A DNA stretch of 64,000 nucleotides from an uncultured Bacilli bacterium (GTDB taxonomy: Bacteria > Bacillota_I > Bacilli_A > RF39 > UBA660): positions 1 through 64,000 of the forward strand of contig CAKOSH010000002.1 of assembly GCA_934102215.1 (NCBI GenBank), in the 5' to 3' direction. The translations under genes and the position numbers were made by a program. The notes under the pieces were generated by a model. That model had not been told where the DNA came from and made no database searches. It saw only the letters and a program-made list of their open reading frames with translations. Positions within the stretch are counted from its first letter, which is position 1, and every line of letters starts with the position of its first letter. Positions 26,952-36,097 of the stretch are shown one piece after another.

Positions 26952-26963
26952 GATAGAATTATT

Positions 26964-27446
26964 ATGAATGAGAATAAGAAAATATATTACGATATATATA
27001 GTGAATTTTATAGTGTAAATAAATTTAGAGAATTAAAAACAATAGTACATCATGGAGATAATAGACTTAATCATATAAATAGAGTTGCTAAAATGAGTTT
27101 TGCAATATCTAAAAGATTAGGACTTGATTATATATCATGTACTAGAGGTGCTTTAATGCATGATTTCTTTACTACAGATGATGTAAGTAAGAATGATTAT
27201 AGATATAAACAATTTCTTAATAAACATCCAGTAGAAGCACTTAATAATTCACTTAAATATTTTGATGTTAATGATCTAGAAGAAGATATTATATTATCAC
27301 ATATGTATCCAATTACTAGAAAGAAACCTAAATTTAAAGAATCTAAAATAGTTAGTATTTGTGATAAACTAGTTAGTTTTTATGAATTCTTTAGATATGA
27401 TGTTAGATATACAGCATTTGTATTTATGATAAGATTATTACCATAA
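26964..27446 (+). CDS. HD-domain phosphohydrolase
   Basis: This 160-residue protein has the histidine-aspartate metal pattern: an early His in NHINRVAKMS (His37), the HD pair in GALMHDFF (66-67), and a later His in IILSHMYPI. HD proteins hydrolyse phosphomonoesters or nucleotides. The small single-domain form with MHDFF is widespread in Firmicutes, but its substrate is unknown to me. It is the last gene of the cdsA-rseP transcript; a terminator overlaps its stop. Confidence 0.85.
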   Translation: MNENKKIYYDIYSEFYSVNKFRELKTIVHHGDNRLNHINRVAKMSFAISKRLGLDYISCTRGALMHDFFTTDDVSKNDYRYKQFLNKHPVEALNNSLKYFDVNDLEEDIILSHMYPITRKKPKFKESKIVSICDKLVSFYEFFRYDVRYTAFVFMIRLLP

Positions 27447-27467
27447 TTTGTAATAATCTTTTATTTT
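27431..27467 (+). terminator. Intrinsic terminator
   Basis: The 11-bp stem AAGATTATTAC/GTAATAATCTT spans the stop codon of the HD gene and is followed by a T-rich run (TTATTTTT). Confidence 0.88.
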
Positions 27468-27487
27468 TGTGTTATAATGTTGTTGTG

Positions 27488-27564
<77 letters not shown>

Positions 27565-27584
27565 ATTTATAGTACTTAGTAGTA

Positions 27585-27615
27585 ATCATGTAGTAATTTA
27601 CATGATTTTATTTTT
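27585..27615 (+). terminator. Intrinsic terminator after the tRNA
   Basis: AATCATGTA/TACATGATT form a 9-bp stem with a GTAATT loop, followed by TTATTTTT. Confidence 0.8.
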
Positions 27616-27621
27616 AAAAAA

Positions 27622-27669
27622 CGTACATTTTGTACGAAAAACGATAATAAAAAACGTACATTTTGTACG
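27622..27669. promoter_or_regulatory. Twin palindromic operators
   Basis: Two identical copies of CGTACATTTTGTACG, each a perfect palindrome (CGTACA-TTT-TGTACG), lie at 27622-27636 and 27655-27669. Their centres are 33 bp apart, about three helical turns, so bound dimers would sit on the same face of the DNA. They lie 58-105 bp upstream of the ATG at 27727. No regulator gene is adjacent. Confidence 0.65.
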
Positions 27670-27726
27670 AAATTTGCATTTTATATTTTTTGAAGTATAA
27701 TATATTTTACTTTGAAAGGGGATATT

Positions 27727-28014
27727 ATGGTATATATTGAAACAACTGATAGAGAAAAAAGCATATTAAAGAGTTTATGCGATATTGAAGAAATAGAAGA
27801 CATTGGAATAAGAAGTTCATTATATGAAAGAATGAATGACAATGGAAGATACTTTAATATGTTTATAACTGATTTTAAAGAAACAGAAGTTGATATAGAA
27901 AAAGAAATTTATAAATGGACTTATGATGTAGTATACGTACCACTTAAAAATGTTTCTAGAATATGTAGTCTATTAAATTTAGAAGAGAACACTATTTTAA
28001 AGAAGAAATTCTAA
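27727..28014 (+). CDS. Small soluble protein under twin-operator control, unknown
   Basis: The start is ATG 27727 after AAAGGGG; the upstream in-frame TTG at 27712 is within the ribosome binding site. The product is 95 residues, acidic, and predicted cytoplasmic, with a pattern like MVYIETTDREKSILKSL and YDVVYVPLKN. I recognise no family. The upstream paired operators suggest tight control by a dimeric repressor encoded elsewhere. Confidence 0.65.
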   Translation: MVYIETTDREKSILKSLCDIEEIEDIGIRSSLYERMNDNGRYFNMFITDFKETEVDIEKEIYKWTYDVVYVPLKNVSRICSLLNLEENTILKKKF

Positions 28015-28279
28015 TAATTGATAATACTAAATCTATAATGAATATAAATGAAATTATATATGTCATTGTATTTGGTATTTTTTTAATATATTTATCTATA
28101 TTGAATTTGAAATTACTATAATCCCAAAATAATGTATGAAATACTAATTCAATTAAATTATCTGTTATATATTCTAATATTGTTAAAACTATCGTTGATA
28201 TAATAGACATAAAAATTAATTTTTAAGTTTTACTATATTTATTTAACTTTTTATAAATAAACATATTTTATAAAAAGTA

Positions 28280-28309
28280 TTGACATTTAATATTCATTTT
28301 TCATATAAT
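28280..28309 (+). promoter_or_regulatory. Promoter of the T-box/trpS transcript
   Basis: A consensus TTGACA (28280-28285) and a consensus TATAAT (28304-28309) are separated by 18 bp. The interval 28015-28279 before it holds no gene I can support. Confidence 0.85.
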
Positions 28310-28317
28310 GTTTTTGT

Positions 28318-28556
28318 AAATCAATGAGTTAGAGAAGTAGTTAATTATGAAATTTATAGAAAGCAATTGGTTGATGGAAAATTGTAATTGATGATTAATG
28401 AATGGACTAACAAGAGGCTACCGAATTAATAGTAGGCTAGCACGGATGTGTCTATCCGTTAATAAAAGACCTTATATGATAGTATAAGTATTCACTATAA
28501 TGGTGGCATAAATAAGATTATTAGTCTTATCCAGTAGTTGGATAGGACTTTTTATT
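28318..28556 (+). promoter_or_regulatory. T-box riboswitch with Trp specifier
   Basis: The leader begins just after the promoter. The Stem I region ends with a specifier loop reading GAATGGACTA, with Trp codon TGG at 28403-28405. The conserved T-box (TGGTGGCA) is at 28501-28508. A terminator follows: the stem AGTCTTATCC/GGATAGGACT (28523-28532 with 28540-28549) and a T run. In this class uncharged tRNA-Trp pairs with the specifier and the TGG bulge and blocks the terminator, so trpS is expressed when charged tRNA-Trp is scarce. Confidence 0.92.
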
Positions 28557-28573
28557 TTGAAGGAGAGAAGATT

Positions 28574-29620
28574 ATGAAAAATATTATTTTAACAGGAGAT
28601 AGACCAACAGGACCACTTCATATTGGACATTATGTTGGTTCTCTTAGAAACAGAGTTTTAATACAAAATGAAGGAAATTATGATGAAATGTATGTTTTTG
28701 CAGCTGATGCTCAAGCATTAACAGATAACTTTGATAATCCTAAAAAGGTACGTGAAAACGTTCTTGAAGTAGCAATGGATAATTTAGCATGTGGACTTGA
28801 TCCAAATAAAATTACATTATTTATTCAATCAGAAGTACCAGAACTTACTGAACTTACATTTTATTATATGAATTTAGTAACAGTATCAAGACTTCATAGA
28901 AATCCAACAGTTAAAGAAGAAATTAAAGTAAGAGGGTTTGATGAAAGCATTCCAGTTGGATTCTTTACTTATCCAGTTAGTCAAAGTGCTGATATTACTG
29001 CTTTTAAAGCAAATATAGTACCAGTAGGTGAAGATCAACTTCCAATGGTTGAACAAGCACGTGAAATAGTAAGAAAATTTAATACAATATATAACACAGA
29101 TGTTCTTGTTGAACCTAATGCTAAAATACCAAATACTGAAAATGAAAGAAGACTTGTAGGTACAGATGGTAATGCTAAAATGAGTAAAAGTTTAGATAAT
29201 TGTATTTATTTAAAAGATAGTCCAGAAGAAATAAAAAGAAAAGTATTTAGTATGTATACTGACCCAAATCATATTAAAGTTGAAGATCCAGGAAAAGTAG
29301 AAGGTAATACTGTATTTACATATTTAGATGTATTTTGTAAAGAAGATTCATTTAGTAAATATTTACCTGAATATAAAAATCTTGATGAATTAAAAGAACA
29401 TTATAGAAAAGGTGGTCTTGGTGATATGAAAATTAAGAGATTCTTAAATGATATATTACAAGAAGAACTTAAACCTATAAGAGAAAGAAGAGAAGAATTA
29501 GAACGTAATCCTGAATATGTATTAAATGTACTTAAAGAAGGAACAATGAAAGCAAGAAAGAAAGCAGGAGAAACATTAAAAGAAGTTAAGAAAGCAATGA
29601 TGCTTAATTATTTTGAATAG
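28574..29620 (+). CDS. trpS: Tryptophanyl-tRNA synthetase
   Basis: I place the start at ATG 28574 after GAAGGAGAG; the longer upstream frame runs into the T-box terminator. The 348-residue class I synthetase has HIGH at residues 16-19 and KMSKS near 202-206. It joins tryptophan to tRNA-Trp. It is a monocistronic unit under a Trp-specific T-box, with a terminator directly after. Confidence 0.96.
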   Translation: MKNIILTGDRPTGPLHIGHYVGSLRNRVLIQNEGNYDEMYVFAADAQALTDNFDNPKKVRENVLEVAMDNLACGLDPNKITLFIQSEVPELTELTFYYMNLVTVSRLHRNPTVKEEIKVRGFDESIPVGFFTYPVSQSADITAFKANIVPVGEDQLPMVEQAREIVRKFNTIYNTDVLVEPNAKIPNTENERRLVGTDGNAKMSKSLDNCIYLKDSPEEIKRKVFSMYTDPNHIKVEDPGKVEGNTVFTYLDVFCKEDSFSKYLPEYKNLDELKEHYRKGGLGDMKIKRFLNDILQEELKPIRERREELERNPEYVLNVLKEGTMKARKKAGETLKEVKKAMMLNYFE

Positions 29621-29641
29621 TGTAAAAACTATTCTTTTATA
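29615..29641 (+). terminator. Intrinsic terminator of trpS
   Basis: GAATAGT/ACTATTC with a GTAAAA loop overlaps the stop codon and is followed by TTTTAT. Confidence 0.82.
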
Positions 29642-29712
29642 TTTACATGTAAACTCTATGTTCATAGACAAATGATTGTAAAACTAGTATAATCTAAAGT
29701 AGTAGGTGTATT

Positions 29713-32031
29713 ATGGAAAAAGGAAATATTAAAGGGCTTACTTCTAGTGAAGTAAATGATAGAATTGCTAAAAATTTAGTTAATTATGTAGACGAACCTA
29801 AAACAAAAACTATAAAAGAAATAGTTAAATCTAATGTATTTACTTACTTTAACTTTCTTAATGTATTTTTAGGTACACTTGTTATTATAAGTGGAATAGT
29901 ATCAGGAAGAATATTATATGCATTAAAAAACTGTCTATTTGTAGGAGTAATATTTACAAATACAATAATAAGTATTGCAGAAGAAATACTAGCTAAAAAG
30001 ACAATTGATAAACTTAATGTAATAGCTGATACTAAGATAAAAACATTAAGAGATGGTAATATAGTAGAAATATCAAGAGAAGAACTTGTTCTTGATGATG
30101 TATGTCTTTATGGAATAGGTAATCAAGTAGTAACAGATTCAGTAATACTTGAAGGTACTGTTGAAGTTAATGAATCATTTATGACAGGTGAAGCAAAAGT
30201 ACTTACTAAAAAAGTAGGAGATGAACTTATAAGTGGTTCATTTATAGTAAGTGGAAATGCGTATGTAAAAGTAAAACATATTGGAAAAGATAACTATATT
30301 TCTAAAATAAGTAGTGAAACTAAATATGTAAAGAAAACTAACTCTGTTATATATAATTCATTTGAAAAGATGCTTAAAATATTGAGTATAGCATTAATAC
30401 CAGTAGGTATAATATTTTTTATAAATCAACTTGGTATTACAAATCATAATATTCCTAGTTCAATAATGAGTACAGTTAGTGCATTAATAGGCATGATACC
30501 AGAAGGTCTTGTACTTCTAACAAGTTCAGCAATGGCAGTAAGTGTCCTTAGACTTCGTAAATATAATGTACTTGTTCAAGATTTATATTCAATAGAGAAT
30601 TTAGCAAGAGTAGATGTTATTTGTTTAGATAAAACTGGTACTATTACTGAAGGAACAATGGAAGTTAAAGATATAATTCCATATAAAGATAATAATATAG
30701 ATGATATAAAAACAATATTAAGTAATTATATTAGTGCTTTAGATGATCCGTCTCCAACATTTAAATCCATTGAAAGTTTTTTAGAAAAAATGAATAATTA
30801 TACTGTTGTTGATACTTTATCATTTTCAAGTATTAGAAAATATAGTGGTGTTAAATTTAATGAAGGAACTTATTTTTTAGGAAGTCCAGAGAATCTATCA
30901 AAAGAGAATTTCGATATTGATAAGTATCAAAATGATTATAGAGTTTTATTACTTGCTAGTGGTAGTGAGCTTAATAATATAGATAAAATTATTCCTCTTG
31001 GATTTGTACTAATTCAAGATAAGATAAAAGAAAATGCTAATGTAACACTTGATTACTTTAGAGAACAAGGTGTTGATATAAAAATAATAAGTGGAGATAA
31101 TCCAATAACTGTATCAAAAATTGCTGAAAGAGCGGGTATACAAAATATTAAAAGTATTGATATGTCAAAGATTAGTGATGAAGAAATACCTGAAATAATA
31201 AAAAACCATAATGTACTTGGTAGAGTTAAGCCAGATCAAAAGAAAAAGATAATTCAAGCTCTTAAAAATGATAATCATTTTGTCGCAATGACTGGAGATG
31301 GAGTTAATGACTGTCTTGCATTAAAAGAAGCAGATTGTAGTATAGCAATGGCTAATGGTAGTGAAGCTGCTAAAAATGTTAGTCAATTTGTGCTACTTGA
31401 TTCTAAAATAGATAATTTACCTCTTATATTAAAAGAAGGTAGACGTAGTATAAATAATATTGAAAGAAGTTCATCATTACTTTTAAGTAAAACTATATTT
31501 ACAATATTATTAATACTTGTATGCATATTTATGAGTACTGAATATTTCTTTATACCAATACATTTAACATTAATTACAATGTTTACAATAGGTATTCCGT
31601 CATTTGTACTAGCACTTGAACCTAATACTGAACTTGTAAAAGGTAACTTCCTACTTAAAGTATTCTTAAAGAGTATTCCTAGTGCTATAACAGTTGTATT
31701 TAATGTAATAATTATTAATCTATTTGAAATAAACTTTAATTTATCACCAGAACTTTGCAGTACGCTTACAGTATTCTTAACTGCTACTACTGGATTTATA
31801 TTCTTAAATAATATTTGTAAGCCATATAATTACTTAAGAGGTGCTTTAATGATATTCTTAACTTTAGCATTCTCATATTGTGCAATATTCCAAAATAGTT
31901 TTTTCAACATAGGATTAGTTCGCAAAGACACAATACTTGTATTTGTAGTATTATTCATATGTAGCATGTATATATTTGATAAATTAAAAATGTTAACAAC
32001 AAACATATTAAAAAAGACAAATAATATTTAA
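29713..32031 (+). CDS. CtpE-like cation-transporting P-type ATPase
   Basis: This 772-residue P-type ATPase has no heavy-metal domain and no CPC motif. It has TGEA (about residue 157), the PEGLVLLTS motif in the ion-binding helix M4 (near 265), DKTGTITEG (phosphorylated Asp near 308) and TGDGVNDCLALKEAD (near 530). PEGL and the loop LVQDLYSIENLARVDV resemble mycobacterial CtpE, a probable Ca(2+) transporter, more than copper or potassium pumps. The ion is therefore inferred, not shown. It has its own promoter (TAGACA, 17 bp, TATAAT) and the ribosome binding site AGGTG. Confidence 0.88.
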   Translation: MEKGNIKGLTSSEVNDRIAKNLVNYVDEPKTKTIKEIVKSNVFTYFNFLNVFLGTLVIISGIVSGRILYALKNCLFVGVIFTNTIISIAEEILAKKTIDKLNVIADTKIKTLRDGNIVEISREELVLDDVCLYGIGNQVVTDSVILEGTVEVNESFMTGEAKVLTKKVGDELISGSFIVSGNAYVKVKHIGKDNYISKISSETKYVKKTNSVIYNSFEKMLKILSIALIPVGIIFFINQLGITNHNIPSSIMSTVSALIGMIPEGLVLLTSSAMAVSVLRLRKYNVLVQDLYSIENLARVDVICLDKTGTITEGTMEVKDIIPYKDNNIDDIKTILSNYISALDDPSPTFKSIESFLEKMNNYTVVDTLSFSSIRKYSGVKFNEGTYFLGSPENLSKENFDIDKYQNDYRVLLLASGSELNNIDKIIPLGFVLIQDKIKENANVTLDYFREQGVDIKIISGDNPITVSKIAERAGIQNIKSIDMSKISDEEIPEIIKNHNVLGRVKPDQKKKIIQALKNDNHFVAMTGDGVNDCLALKEADCSIAMANGSEAAKNVSQFVLLDSKIDNLPLILKEGRRSINNIERSSSLLLSKTIFTILLILVCIFMSTEYFFIPIHLTLITMFTIGIPSFVLALEPNTELVKGNFLLKVFLKSIPSAITVVFNVIIINLFEINFNLSPELCSTLTVFLTATTGFIFLNNICKPYNYLRGALMIFLTLAFSYCAIFQNSFFNIGLVRKDTILVFVVLFICSMYIFDKLKMLTTNILKKTNNI

Positions 32032-32084
32032 AATTAGGACCATTTTGTGTAATAACAAGTGGTTTTTTAATTAGTTATTATAAA

Positions 32085-32114
32085 AAAGTTATTCCAGTAC
32101 GCTGGAATAACTTT
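32085..32114. repeat. Hairpin repeat, left copy flanking the AAA_14 gene
   Basis: AAAGTTATTCCAG/CTGGAATAACTTT form a perfect 13-bp stem with loop TACG. The sequence nearly repeats at 33380-33407, on the other side of the ATPase gene. Its right arm contributes the -35 box of the gene promoter. Confidence 0.85.
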
Positions 32115-32140
32115 ACAAAATATAAATATTATTGTATAAT
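32112..32140 (+). promoter_or_regulatory. Promoter of the AAA_14 gene
   Basis: TTTACA (32112-32117), starting inside the hairpin arm, and TATAAT (32135-32140) are separated by 17 bp. A bound protein or a cruciform at the hairpin would block it. Confidence 0.7.
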
Positions 32141-32157
32141 GTACTTGGTGATTACGA

Positions 32158-33357
32158 ATGTTAATAAGAGAAAAATATTTATCTAAAATTAGGGCATTTT
32201 ATCATACTGAATCTTTAATAAAAATTATGTATGGTATGAGAAGATGTGGAAAATCAGTAATATTAAAACAAATAAAAGATGAATTAATTAAATCAGGTGT
32301 TAATGAAGAAAATATAATATATATAACTTTTGAATCTTTAAAGTATGATTTTATAAAAAATGCTAAAGATTTGTATAATTATATTGAATCATTAAGAGTC
32401 AATGACGATAAATATTACGTTTTATTAGACGAAGTTCAAAAGGTAGAAGACTTTGAAAAAGGAATTAATTCACTTAGAATAACTGATAATTATAGTATTT
32501 TTATTACTGGTTCTAATAGTAGAATGACATTCGCTGAATTATCAACAGATTTATCTGGAAGATATGTTAATTTTAGAATAAATCCATTATCTTTTAAAGA
32601 AATTGTTGAATATACAAATACAAAAGAAAAAGATTATGAAAAACTGTTATATGACATTTTTCATTGGGGAGGACTTCCACAAAGATTTCTGTTTGATAGA
32701 GACGAAGATAAAATAAATTATTTAACTAGTGTTTATGATTCAATAATATTAAAAGATGTTGTTGAAAGATTAGGTATAAAAGATATTACTTCTTTTAATA
32801 AAGTATTTCAATACCTATTAGATACTGAATCTAGAGAATTTTCAAGAGATAATGTTATTGATTACTTAAAGAAAGAACATCACGAAATTGCTAATGACAC
32901 ATTGTATAGTTATTTAGAAGCACTTTCTTCAACTTTTATATTAAATAAAGTTTATAGACATGATGTTCATGGTAAAAGTATTTTAAAGACATTAAACAAA
33001 TATTATGCTAATGACTTAGGTATTAAACAAGTTAAAATAAATAATACAGAGATTAATTATTCAGTTGCTTTAGAAAATATTGTTTATAATGATTTAATTG
33101 GTAAAGATTATCAGGTATTTGTTGGTAAAACAAGAAAAGGTGAAATTGACTTTATTGCTTCAAAAACAGGTAAGTTTAAATATATTCAAGTTTGTTATGA
33201 TTTATCTAATGAAGAAACAAGAAATAGAGAATTTAGTGCTTTTAAAGAAATAGATAGTAATGAAAAATATATAATTACTTTAACTAAAAAAGATTATTCA
33301 TGTGATGGTATTAAACAAATAAATATTTTTGATTTTTTAATGAATGATGATTTTTAA
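32158..33357 (+). CDS. AAA_14/DUF4143 family ATPase
   Basis: This 399-residue protein has an N-terminal AAA_14 P-loop domain (YGMRRCGKSVILKQI Walker A near residues 24-38; YYVLLDEVQ Walker B near 82) with ITGSNSRM as sensor region. The C-terminal DUF4143 domain is nuclease-like (GEIDFIA and KYIQVCYDL). Such proteins are very numerous and patchily distributed in gut genomes; their function is unknown. It stands alone between two unrelated housekeeping-type genes, with matching hairpins on both sides, so it may be an inserted unit. Confidence 0.88.
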   Translation: MLIREKYLSKIRAFYHTESLIKIMYGMRRCGKSVILKQIKDELIKSGVNEENIIYITFESLKYDFIKNAKDLYNYIESLRVNDDKYYVLLDEVQKVEDFEKGINSLRITDNYSIFITGSNSRMTFAELSTDLSGRYVNFRINPLSFKEIVEYTNTKEKDYEKLLYDIFHWGGLPQRFLFDRDEDKINYLTSVYDSIILKDVVERLGIKDITSFNKVFQYLLDTESREFSRDNVIDYLKKEHHEIANDTLYSYLEALSSTFILNKVYRHDVHGKSILKTLNKYYANDLGIKQVKINNTEINYSVALENIVYNDLIGKDYQVFVGKTRKGEIDFIASKTGKFKYIQVCYDLSNEETRNREFSAFKEIDSNEKYIITLTKKDYSCDGIKQINIFDFLMNDDF

Positions 33358-33379
33358 TAAGATGTATAGATACATATAT

Positions 33380-33407
33380 AAGTTATTCCAGTACAGTGGA
33401 ATAACTT
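33380..33407. repeat. Hairpin repeat, right copy flanking the AAA_14 gene
   Basis: AAGTTATTCCA/TGGAATAACTT form an 11-bp stem around GTACAG. It matches the left copy at 32086-32113 except for the two central bases. A weak T run follows, so it can also act as a terminator. Confidence 0.85.
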
Positions 33408-33423
33408 TTCTATATGATAATAT

Positions 33424-33452
33424 TTGTTATTATGGTTTGCACGTGATATAAT
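33424..33452 (+). promoter_or_regulatory. Promoter of the YfhO gene
   Basis: TTGTTA (33424-33429) and TATAAT (33447-33452) are separated by 17 bp. This shows that the long frame starting at 33424 is not translated from there. Confidence 0.7.
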
Positions 33453-33471
33453 GTTTCCTGGAGAGAAAAGT

Positions 33472-35964
33472 ATGAGAAATAGAAAAACGAATAAAAAGGA
33501 TTTAATAAATATAATAATACTTTTAAGTGTGATAACAATTGTTATAATATTTTGCATTCATGGTGGATATTTATATGGATCAGAACTTGATTGGAATAAT
33601 CAGCATTCTATAATACCAGAGTATTTTAGAAGTTTATTTTATAAGAATTTTGATTTATTTCCAGATCTTGCATTAAATATTGGAAGTGGAGTTAATATAT
33701 ATAATTATGGTTATTATGGTTTTTTAAGTCCAATCATACTAATAAGTTATCTTTTACCATTTATCAGTATGAAAACATATATACAAATATCATCAATAAT
33801 AGTTGTATATTCTAGTGTAATACTTTTCTATTACTTTTTAAGAAGTAAATTTAAAGAAGATACTTCACTTCTTGGAAGTATTGCTTTTGCAACAGCAAGT
33901 CCATTATTATTTCATTCACATAGACATATTATGTTTATATCTTATATGCCATTTTTAATACTAGCACTTATTGGTGTTGATAAATACTTTAAAAATGATA
34001 ATAAAAAATTATTAAGTGTTAGTATCTTGTTAATTATATTATGTAGCTATTACTATAGTGTTGGTTCTATAATATGTGTAGTGATATATGGAATATACAA
34101 ATATATTTCAATAAATAAAAAGATAACAATAAAGAATTTCTTTAAAGATGGATTTAGATTCTTATATCCAATTATTATTGGAATACTTATGTCATCAATA
34201 TTATTAATTCCAACAGCATACGTTATATTAACAGGAAGAATGTCTAATATTGATTTAGTAACACTAGGTGATGTATTAATTCCTAAAATAAATGTTAAAT
34301 TCTTATTATATAATTCATATGGAATAGGTCTTACATCTGTGTCTCTTATATCACTTATAATACTTATGATGAATAAGAAAATAGAAAATAAATATTTATT
34401 TTATATCTTATCATCATTGATAGTTTTTCCAATAATAACATATTTACTTAATGGAGCAATGTATATTGATTCTAAAGTATTAATACCAATGTTACCATTA
34501 TATTCTTACGCAATAGCAGTTATGTTTGATAATATATTTTTAAAGAAAGTAGATACTTGTAAGTTATTTATATATAGTGTAGTTTTGTTACTTTTAATAT
34601 TCATAGGTAAAAGTTCATATAGTAATTATTTTTATCTTGATTATATTATTTCATTATTACTTATATATTTATTATTAATTAAATTTAATCTTAAGAAAAC
34701 ATTTATGGTTATATTGATAATGCTTTTAACTACTTATAGTGTTATTTGTAATAAACAAGATACATTTGTTAAAAGTAGTACTGTAAAAGATAATGATAAA
34801 ATACAAGAATTAGTTAAAGATATAGATACAATAGATAGAATAGCTATTTTTAAAAACTATGGTATGAATGTTAATAATATATTTGGTAATACTAATTTAT
34901 ATCAAAATTATGTTTATAGTAGTACTAGTAGTTCAATTTATAATAAATTTGTATTTGATATCTTTAATAGAGAAATGCAACATAGAAATAGATTGATACT
35001 TAGTCCAGTAAATAATATAATGTTTTTAATGTTTATGAATAATAGGTATTTAGTAGGTAATAATATTAATACATTTGGTTATAAAGAAATAAAAAGAATA
35101 GGTAATACAGGACTTTATGAAAATACAGATGTACTTCCATTTATGTATGTAAGTTATAATACATTTAATAAGAATAGTTATGATAAACTTAGTTTTCCTT
35201 ATAATAATGAAGTATTACTTAATAATACAGTTACTGATAATGGTAATAATAAATACTATAATACTAATATAAAAGAGATACCATTTGATAGAAGTAATAT
35301 TAAATATATAGATCCAAATATAAGAATAAGTAATAATATAGTTTATTCTAGTAAAAAGAATAGTAAAATGATAATAAATGTTCCAGATGTTGCTAAAGAC
35401 AAAATATTATTTATAAGTTTCAATTTATCTAATAGTCAATCATGTGATATAGGAGATTTGGCAATATCAATTAATGGTAATATTAATAAAAAAACATGTA
35501 GTGAATGGAAATATTATAATGATAATGATACTTTTACATATGTGATATCTAATAGTAATCTAAGTGAAGTAACAGTAAATTTTTTAAAAGGAGAATATCA
35601 TATTGATAATTTAAAACTTTATTATATGTCTTATGATGATATAAAAAATGTAAATAATAAAGTTTCTAAAGTAAATATTGATAAAATTGATAGTGATAAT
35701 ATATATGCATCAGTTAATACATATAAAAATGGTTACTTTGTAACAAGTTTACCTTATGATAAAGGATATACAGTGTATGTTGATGGTAAAAAGATAGATA
35801 CTGAAATAGTTAATACATTTGCTTTAGGATTTAAATTAGATAAAGGTAGTCATAATATAAAGATTACATATAATAGTCCTTTTAAAAATATAGGTATCAT
35901 CTTATCATTATTTGGAATAGTATTATATGTATTTAATAACTATAAAATAAGTAAAAAGAAATAG
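33472..35964 (+). CDS. YfhO-family membrane protein
   Basis: The start is ATG 33472 after GGAGAG. This is an 830-residue integral membrane protein. The first 450 residues or so hold about 12 helices, with an early loop SELDWNNQHSIIPEYFRS and acidic residues expected of GT-C glycosyltransferase-like proteins. A large extracellular beta-rich domain follows (about 450-800), then a final helix. YfhO in Bacillus and Listeria is needed for glycosylation of lipoteichoic acid. The same role is likely but not shown here. Confidence 0.85.
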   Translation: MRNRKTNKKDLINIIILLSVITIVIIFCIHGGYLYGSELDWNNQHSIIPEYFRSLFYKNFDLFPDLALNIGSGVNIYNYGYYGFLSPIILISYLLPFISMKTYIQISSIIVVYSSVILFYYFLRSKFKEDTSLLGSIAFATASPLLFHSHRHIMFISYMPFLILALIGVDKYFKNDNKKLLSVSILLIILCSYYYSVGSIICVVIYGIYKYISINKKITIKNFFKDGFRFLYPIIIGILMSSILLIPTAYVILTGRMSNIDLVTLGDVLIPKINVKFLLYNSYGIGLTSVSLISLIILMMNKKIENKYLFYILSSLIVFPIITYLLNGAMYIDSKVLIPMLPLYSYAIAVMFDNIFLKKVDTCKLFIYSVVLLLLIFIGKSSYSNYFYLDYIISLLLIYLLLIKFNLKKTFMVILIMLLTTYSVICNKQDTFVKSSTVKDNDKIQELVKDIDTIDRIAIFKNYGMNVNNIFGNTNLYQNYVYSSTSSSIYNKFVFDIFNREMQHRNRLILSPVNNIMFLMFMNNRYLVGNNINTFGYKEIKRIGNTGLYENTDVLPFMYVSYNTFNKNSYDKLSFPYNNEVLLNNTVTDNGNNKYYNTNIKEIPFDRSNIKYIDPNIRISNNIVYSSKKNSKMIINVPDVAKDKILFISFNLSNSQSCDIGDLAISINGNINKKTCSEWKYYNDNDTFTYVISNSNLSEVTVNFLKGEYHIDNLKLYYMSYDDIKNVNNKVSKVNIDKIDSDNIYASVNTYKNGYFVTSLPYDKGYTVYVDGKKIDTEIVNTFALGFKLDKGSHNIKITYNSPFKNIGIILSLFGIVLYVFNNYKISKKK

Positions 35965-35998
35965 TCAGTAGTTTATATAATTATTGACTTTTTTTATA
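35963..35998 (+). terminator. Probable terminator
   Basis: AGTCA and TGACT form a short stem around an AT-rich loop and are followed by seven T residues. Confidence 0.55.
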
Positions 35999-35999
35999 A

Positions 36000-36048
36000 A
36001 AAAGAAGTGTTTTTAAAAGTTTTCTCTTATAATAATATTAGAAGGAAT
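36000..36048 (+). promoter_or_regulatory. Conserved upstream block B
   Basis: This block nearly matches the block at 17848-17899, from AAAGAAGTGTTTT through ATAATAATATTAGA. It contains a TATAAT and lies about 50 bp upstream of recD2. Confidence 0.45.
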
Positions 36049-36097
36049 ATAAAAAGAGTATATTTATTATTTAGTCTCTTTGTGTTATTATATTTTT

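Noticed and set aside
27622..27669. Start of a CRISPR array
   Set aside because: There are only two repeat copies, each a perfect palindrome of 15 bp with an 18-bp gap, and no cas genes. Operators explain them better.
27992..28210. 72-codon hydrophobic minus-strand frame
   Set aside because: It has no ribosome binding site, overlaps the end of the gene at 27727, and its hydrophobicity follows from AT-rich DNA. It remains a weak possibility.
32085..33407. Insertion sequence carrying the AAA_14 gene
   Set aside because: No transposase is present, the hairpins are not terminal inverted repeats of each other in the IS sense, and no target duplication is visible. I kept it only as a bracketed unit.
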